A stretch of 64,000 nucleotides of DNA from Merluccius polli (lineage: Eukaryota; Chordata; Actinopteri; Gadiformes; Merlucciidae): assembly GCA_030340625.1 (NCBI GenBank), contig JAOPHQ010005689.1:936001-1000000 (forward strand), written 5' to 3'. A model generated the notes under the pieces. The model was not told where the DNA came from. It searched no databases and saw only the letters and a list, made by a program, of their open reading frames with translations. Numbering within the stretch: position 1 is the first letter of the stretch; the number at the start of each line of letters is the position of its first letter. Positions 59,023-64,000 of the stretch are shown in pieces. The translations under genes were made by a program, and so were the position numbers.

Positions 59023-62000
59023 TCATATGAGCACATCTCCTAACTGCAGTATGTGATTTTCCACAAAACACAACACCTGATTAAAACACCAAACCTGCTG
59101 GAACGAGTCCAGATCTCCTACTGCTTTGTAATAGTTAAAATCAATGAGGAGTCTGGACTTCATCATATTAATACACACAGTGACAGGTTCAACAATAAAA
59201 CCATCCTCCACCTTCCTCCTCCGGCTAAAATACACCGCCATCTTGGCCTGCCCTAAAACAAAGTTTAAAAGCTGGCATTTGTTCTTGTGTTGGCGTGTGT
59301 ATTTAAAACCCAGAATAAAAACCTGCTTGGTAAAAACCTCTCCACATTTGGTAAAAACAGTTTGTAAAAACAGAAACAAGGGTAAAAGACGAAGACACTC
59401 ATAAAAACAGTGAAACACGGTCTCTCTTTGGTCGCAGTAGGGACACTTATCCTCCACTGCCGGGTTTATGGTGGACACAAAGGAGTTAACTGCTATAATC
59501 CCATGGAGGACTCTCCAGTGAATGTCTGCATGTTTTTTTGAGAGTGGAGGCTTGTAGAATGACCTCCACTCAGGTCTGGCTGCAGGAGCCAGCTGCAGAT
59601 GTCTCCTCCATGGAGTGTCAAGTCTCTTGTCTAACTTTTGTCTGTTAATTGCCTTTATCAATATCCTGTAAAAAATTTTTCCTGTAGTACCATCCAGTGG
59701 TGCGAGGTGTGTACATTCCATTAAAATCCCAGAGCAGTCTTTAAAATCCGGTGCCAGGAAAATGGCAGGAAAGGGATCATCATCTGTCACTTTTTTGTTA
59801 AAAGAGGAGTTTAAAAGCAGGCGGTCGTGTCCTGTGAGTCTCTCTTTCCAATGTTCCAAGAGTTTTTGTGTGACCCTCACTGACGTCAGTCCCAGCCGGG
59901 CAGCGAGTCCACAGGGGTCATCCATCCGGGGTCCAGTCAGCGACACCACCTGCCCCAGAGTAACAACCCCCGCAGTCTGCAGTCTCATGGCCAGATCTTG
60001 GCCTGCCCAGCTGGGAAGGTCCAAACGGGTCCCCCACAGGACCGGCTCTTGGAGGATCCAATACAGGGAGTCCACCTGCTCCCTCCTCTCTTTCCTCAGC
60101 AGGTTCCATACTCTAAAAACACTTTTATAAAAAGCAGGCAGAGAAGATGTGCTCATATTCGGTATGTTCATTAAAAACAAATTAAAATCATGACCCAGGC
60201 CATTAAAACCCTGCAAAATGCAGCGGGACAGGGGTCTCCACAGAGTGTCCTTTGGTCCGGTCAGTAATCTCTGTATGAACTGGAGGCGGAAAGCCGCGCC
60301 CCTGCTGGCCAGATGGACCAGGCCTTGCCCCCCCTCCTCCTTAGGTAAAAACAGGACACTCTGTGGGACCCAGTGCAATTTGTCCCAAATAAAATCAACT
60401 AAAACCGACTGAATTTTAGCCAGGAGAGGAGCAGGAGGATCGACACAGGCCAGCCGGTGCCACAAGGAGGACGAGACCAGGTTGTTAGCTATTAAGGTTC
60501 GGCCTCTGTAAGACATTTTTGGGAGTAGCCACCTCCACTTCCCCAGCCGACCTTTTACCTTCTCCAGGACATTGTCCCAGTTTTGCTTTATGCTGGTCTC
60601 GTCCCCCAGGAAGACTCCAAGGTATTTGAGTCCTCCTTTTTTCCACTTTAGGCCACCGGGCAGCCCGAGCCGGCCCCCCAGCTCCCCTCCCACCATCAGA
60701 GCCTCGCTTTTCCCCCAGTTCACTTTAGCAGATGAGATAAAACCAAAATCTTTCACAGTGTCAGTTAAAACGTCAATATCTTTTTGTGAATTAACTAACA
60801 CAATAAGATCATCAGCATACACAGACAGTTTAAAAGACACAGGACACTGGGGGAAAACCACACCTGTAAGTTTTGCTCTAAGTTTGTGGAGCAGAGGCTC
60901 GATGGCTATCGAATATAACATCCCAGAGAGAGAGCAGCCCTGCCTCACCCCTCTCTGGATCCCAAACGGTGCGCTCAGCCCGCCGTTAATTTTCAGAACG
61001 CTCGCGATGTCACTATATAGAGCCCGGACCATGGCTGTAAAACCAGGGCTGAACCCAAAAGCAGCCAGAGTCTGCCACAGATACTGGTGTTCAACCCGGT
61101 CAAAAGCCTTTTCCTGGTCTATCGAAATCAGACCAGTCTCTATTCCCAATGAACTGGAGAGCTCCAAAATGTCTCTAATTAAAGTGACGTTGTCACTGAT
61201 GAGCCTGCTGGGCACACAGTAGGTCTGGTCAGGGTGGATGATGGACGCCATCACCTCTCTCAGTCTAAGGGCCAGAGCTTTGGACAGGATTTTATAATCC
61301 GTGCACAGCAAAGAGACCGGCCTCCAGTTTTTCAGTTCCTGCAGGTCTCCCTTTTTCGGCAGCAGAGTCATTGCGGCCCTCCTGCAGCTCAGAGGCAGCC
61401 TGCCGGCCTTTAGGCTTTCATTTAGCACCACAAGTAGATCTGGTCCTATTATGGACCAGAAAGACTTGTAGAAGTCAGCCGGAAGCCCATCCATGCCCGG
61501 AGCTCTGCCGCTCTGCAGGCTCATTGTGGCAGTATAGAGCTCCTGCAATGTCACCTCTGCTGCCAGCTCACTGTTATCAGCCTCACTATCCTGAGGGAGA
61601 CCGCTGAGGAAGCTGCTGTGCACATCTGGATTATGTGTCCACTCACTCTTAAATAGGTTTCTGTAAAAACCGGCAGCATACTTCCTGATCTCAGACAAGT
61701 CTGAGACTTCGGAGCCGCTACCCGTTCGTAAAGAATGAATGGTCTTCCTTTGTCCATTTTTCCGGTCCAGCCCAAAGAAAAAGCGAGATGGGGCGTCCAT
61801 CTGCGTGATATTCATAAACCTAGACCTGACCAGAGCCCCCTGTGCTGAGACGCCCAGCAGGTTGGCTATGGCCGACTTTTTTGACTTGAGGGAGTCCAAT
61901 AGCCCCCGATTTACTGTAGAGTCTGCTAAAGTCTGCAGCTCTACCACCTGCGTCTCCAGATCTTTCATGGACCGGGTTAAGTCTGTAGTGACACCGCGAG

Positions 62001-62976
62001 TGAACTGCTGACAGAGCTGTTTTATTTGCGTCTTACCAAAATCCCACCACTGTTGTATGTTAGTGAAGGCAGGTCTGCTCTCTCTGTGGGATTCCCAAAA
62101 ACACTTAAAAGCAGTTCTAAAAGCCTGGTCATTTAAAAGGGCCGTGTTAAAATGCCAATAGGCGCTCTTTAAACGGATGTTTTTGATAAAAACATGACAG
62201 GAGACTAAAAAATGATCACTAAAACCCACAGGCTGAATAAAACACCTCTTGAAAATATTCAAATGGTGTTTAAAACAATAAAAGCGGTCCAGTCTGGCCA
62301 GAGATAAACCCCCCCCCCTGCTGTGGCTCCAGGTGTACTGTCTGTTCTGACTGTTAAAAACCCTCCACACATCACTCAGCTCCTGATTCTCCATCAGCTG
62401 TCTGAGTGTGTGAGATGAAGGAGGGTGTGGCTCAGGATGGTTCCTGTCTAGGGTTGGATCCTCTGTGCAATTAAAATCACCCCCTAAAAACATAAAACCA
62501 TCATCCTCACAGTTCTTAACGCAATCACTTAAAATGTTTAAAAATGCTATCCTGTCCACCGCATTAGTGGGAGTATAGACATTTAAAAACACAAGTTTGA
62601 CATTTTCAAAGACAGCTTTCACTTTCAATAAAACACCTGGAATGATTTCATCAACAGTAAAAGAAAGAGGTAAAAAGCTCTGAGCAAATAAAATCCCCAC
62701 TCCTCCACTCAGACTGGACCTGTGGCTTAAAACCACCTCCCCTTTAAAAGCTCTTTTCCAGTCACTTTCATTGTCCATGGTGCTGTGAGTTTCCTGGACA
62801 AACATTACGTCAATTCTTCTAGTCTCCATCAGTTTAAAAAGAGCGGCTTGTTTAAAATCAGACCTGGCCCCGTTCAGGTTTAAGGTGCTGATATTAAAAT
62901 CACACATGGATGAAAAATAAACAACAATAAGAAGAGCAGTCAGTAAAAGGTAAAAACATCTAAAAATCATCTTCAT
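59023..62976 (-). CDS. LINE B ORF2: endonuclease and reverse transcriptase
   Basis: 1317 codons, fully open. The probable real start is MCDFNISTLNLNGAR (residue 24). It has an APE-type endonuclease (LNLNGAR, VQETHS, GGDFNCTEDPTLDRNH, QYTWSH, GFSDH) over about residues 24-255, a linker, and then reverse transcriptase with APGMDGLPADFY, NWRPVSLL, DQEKAFDRVEH, GVRQGCSLSG and YADDLIVLV (about 490-760). The C-terminal domain carries CPYCDQRETVFHCFYEC, a CX2CX7HX4C cluster (about residue 1190). It nicks target DNA and copies the element RNA into it. All catalytic motifs look intact, so this copy could have been recently active. It overlaps the end of ORF1 by 17 bases. Confidence 0.92.
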   Translation of the reverse strand: MKMIFRCFYLLLTALLIVVYFSSMCDFNISTLNLNGARSDFKQAALFKLMETRRIDVMFVQETHSTMDNESDWKRAFKGEVVLSHRSSLSGGVGILFAQSFLPLSFTVDEIIPGVLLKVKAVFENVKLVFLNVYTPTNAVDRIAFLNILSDCVKNCEDDGFMFLGGDFNCTEDPTLDRNHPEPHPPSSHTLRQLMENQELSDVWRVFNSQNRQYTWSHSRGGGLSLARLDRFYCFKHHLNIFKRCFIQPVGFSDHFLVSCHVFIKNIRLKSAYWHFNTALLNDQAFRTAFKCFWESHRESRPAFTNIQQWWDFGKTQIKQLCQQFTRGVTTDLTRSMKDLETQVVELQTLADSTVNRGLLDSLKSKKSAIANLLGVSAQGALVRSRFMNITQMDAPSRFFFGLDRKNGQRKTIHSLRTGSGSEVSDLSEIRKYAAGFYRNLFKSEWTHNPDVHSSFLSGLPQDSEADNSELAAEVTLQELYTATMSLQSGRAPGMDGLPADFYKSFWSIIGPDLLVVLNESLKAGRLPLSCRRAAMTLLPKKGDLQELKNWRPVSLLCTDYKILSKALALRLREVMASIIHPDQTYCVPSRLISDNVTLIRDILELSSSLGIETGLISIDQEKAFDRVEHQYLWQTLAAFGFSPGFTAMVRALYSDIASVLKINGGLSAPFGIQRGVRQGCSLSGMLYSIAIEPLLHKLRAKLTGVVFPQCPVSFKLSVYADDLIVLVNSQKDIDVLTDTVKDFGFISSAKVNWGKSEALMVGGELGGRLGLPGGLKWKKGGLKYLGVFLGDETSIKQNWDNVLEKVKGRLGKWRWLLPKMSYRGRTLIANNLVSSSLWHRLACVDPPAPLLAKIQSVLVDFIWDKLHWVPQSVLFLPKEEGGQGLVHLASRGAAFRLQFIQRLLTGPKDTLWRPLSRCILQGFNGLGHDFNLFLMNIPNMSTSSLPAFYKSVFRVWNLLRKERREQVDSLYWILQEPVLWGTRLDLPSWAGQDLAMRLQTAGVVTLGQVVSLTGPRMDDPCGLAARLGLTSVRVTQKLLEHWKERLTGHDRLLLNSSFNKKVTDDDPFPAIFLAPDFKDCSGILMECTHLAPLDGTTGKIFYRILIKAINRQKLDKRLDTPWRRHLQLAPAARPEWRSFYKPPLSKKHADIHWRVLHGIIAVNSFVSTINPAVEDKCPYCDQRETVFHCFYECLRLLPLFLFLQTVFTKCGEVFTKQVFILGFKYTRQHKNKCQLLNFVLGQAKMAVYFSRRRKVEDGFIVEPVTVCINMMKSRLLIDFNYYKAVGDLDSFQQVWCFNQVLCFVENHILQLGDVLI

Positions 62977-64000
62977 CGATGATTTGAGCTTTTACCCTTA
63001 ATACCATTTTTTTCAATCTATATATTTCCTGCTCTGTTAAAACCTCCTCCCCATCCCTCTTCCTGGTGAGTGGCCTGGCTGACCTGACAAACAATTGGAG
63101 GTCAGGAAAAAAATCTCCTACATTCAACAGCCTTGAGCCTTTAGTTTGCTCCAGGAAAGTTTTTATTTTCTCTGGGGAGTAGACACATTGAGATTCCTCC
63201 TGGGTCATGGGGAAATCGCTCTCTGACTCTGTGTATATCTGGACACTTGTTTTCTTAGCTTTATGTGTCTTTTTTTCAGAGTCCGTGTTTTTTCTTTTCT
63301 GTGATATCTTGAGGAGATCGTCATCAGACATATCCTCCTCCATCATCTCTAGCATACTGTCACTCTGTCCACTTGTCATTGCTTCTCTTCCTGCTTCACA
63401 CGACACACTGTGAACCAGAGTCCCCGCAGCCACAGAAGGACCACCCGCGGCGGACGGCCCCACTGGAGCAGGAAAAACCGGCCCCGCGGTAACAACCGGA
63501 GTGCCCCACACGGTTACCGGGGCAGCACCCGCGGGTGGATCTCCCCCCGGAGCCACCGCAGCAGCAGCGGGTGGATCCCCCCCCGGAGCCACCGCAGCAG
63601 CAGCGGGTGGATCTCCCCCCGCAGCCACCGCAGCAGCAGCGGGTGGATCCCCCCCCGCAGCCACCGCAGCAGCAGCGGGTGGATCTCCCCCCGCAGCCAC
63701 CGCAGCAGCAGCGGGTGGATCTCCCCCCGCAGCCGCAGCAGCAGCAGCGGGTGGATCTCCCCCCGCAGCCGCAGCAGCAGCAGCGGGTGGATCTCCCCCC
63801 GCAGCCACCGCAGCAGCAGCGGGTGGGTCTCCCCCCGCAGCCACCGCAGCAGCAGCGGGTGGGTCTCCCCCCGCAGCCACCGCAGCAGCAGCGGGTGGGT
63901 CTCCTCCCGGAGCCGCAGCAGCAGCAGCGGGTGGGTCTCCCCCCGGAGCCGCAGCAGCAGCAGCGGGTGGGTCTCCCCCCGCAGCCGCAGCAGCAGCAGC
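62960..64000 (-). CDS. LINE B ORF1, partial (N-terminus outside window)
   Basis: The visible frame ends at 62960 and appears to stay open to the window edge. The upstream part is a tandem repeat of a 12-residue unit (AAGGDPPAAAAV type). It is followed by an acidic/Lys-rich region with a basic KKTHKAKKTS stretch and a C-terminal SPEKIKTFLEQTKGS block shared with LINE A ORF1. A zinc knuckle would be expected upstream, outside the window. Confidence 0.75.
   Translation of the reverse strand, partial: AAAAAAAGGDPPAAAAAAPGGDPPAAAAAAPGGDPPAAAAVAAGGDPPAAAAVAAGGDPPAAAAVAAGGDPPAAAAAAAGGDPPAAAAAAAGGDPPAAAAVAAGGDPPAAAAVAAGGDPPAAAAVAAGGDPPAAAAVAPGGDPPAAAAVAPGGDPPAGAAPVTVWGTPVVTAGPVFPAPVGPSAAGGPSVAAGTLVHSVSCEAGREAMTSGQSDSMLEMMEEDMSDDDLLKISQKRKNTDSEKKTHKAKKTSVQIYTESESDFPMTQEESQCVYSPEKIKTFLEQTKGSRLLNVGDFFPDLQLFVRSARPLTRKRDGEEVLTEQEIYRLKKMVLRVKAQIIDEDDF
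63527..64000 (-). repeat. 36-bp coding minisatellite in LINE B ORF1
   Basis: Roughly 13 copies of a 36-bp unit (with 33-bp variants) containing GCAGCAGCAGCGGGTGGATC then TCCCCCC, in frame with ORF1 and continuing past the window edge. Confidence 0.92.

Larger units (their letters stand above)
58893..64000 (-). mobile_element. LINE B: Tx1/L1-clade retrotransposon, cut by window edge
   Basis: Minus-strand LINE with its 3' end (sense AATAAAGTTGATCAAAAATC, then AAAATC) against (TC)n at 58892. ORF2 is complete, and ORF1 runs to the window edge. It is related to LINE A (same motif order and similar 3' end) but clearly divergent, so two lineages or old copies of one family. Confidence 0.88.

Overview
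The window is vertebrate and almost certainly teleost nuclear DNA. The evidence is long (CA)n, (GT)n and (AT)n microsatellites, many short hAT-type DNA transposons, Tx1/L1-type LINEs that abut (TC)n repeats, a Ty3/gypsy element and a gamma/epsilon-like endogenous retrovirus. I cannot name the species.

The only host gene I can support lies on the minus strand: the 5' end of a K-Cl cotransporter gene, slc12a7 (KCC4). One coding first exon (16378-16513) opens with MPTNFTVVPV, the KCC4 N-terminus, and ends in a phase-1 splice donor. A second candidate first exon (25165-25330) opens with MGERFVVVPV and also ends in a phase-1 donor. It sits in a CpG-rich block with CCAAT and GC boxes. I read these as alternative first exons. 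On that reading 1-16377 is the first intron, 16514-25164 lies between the two starts, and everything right of about 25.6 kb is upstream flank. Exon 2 was not found.

From 1 to 34 kb the intronic and flanking DNA holds microsatellites and non-autonomous transposons. Several hAT elements have clear 8-bp target duplications (3205-3779, 5368-5524, 9585-10424, 29242-29559, and one inserted into a CA repeat at 18141-19544). There is a perfect 115-bp-arm palindrome flanked by a 15-bp direct repeat (4925-5247), a hAT transposase remnant (29857-30588) and a 1.8-kb fold-back element (32055-33845). Three of the hAT elements have different ends but carry the same G/C-tract minisatellite with the core CGCGATTGTTGA. 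A fourth, unrelated terminal-inverted-repeat element (34409-40274) carries a similarly organised minisatellite.

From 34 to 64 kb the window is nearly continuous transposable elements. The 34409-40274 DNA transposon contains a complete, young CsRn1-like Ty3/gypsy retrotransposon (35794-40094; 186-bp LTRs that read identical, 4-bp target duplication, overlapping gag and pol). A further inverted-repeat element (40796-41656) precedes a minus-strand endogenous retrovirus (42287 to about 53165) with one recognised LTR, env, pol and gag. Its gag and pol share a frame and are separated by one TAG; other lesions break gag, RT and env. Next come two head-to-tail minus-strand LINEs (53249-58550, and 58893 to the window edge), each ending against (GA/TC)n DNA, which suggests microsatellite-targeted insertion.
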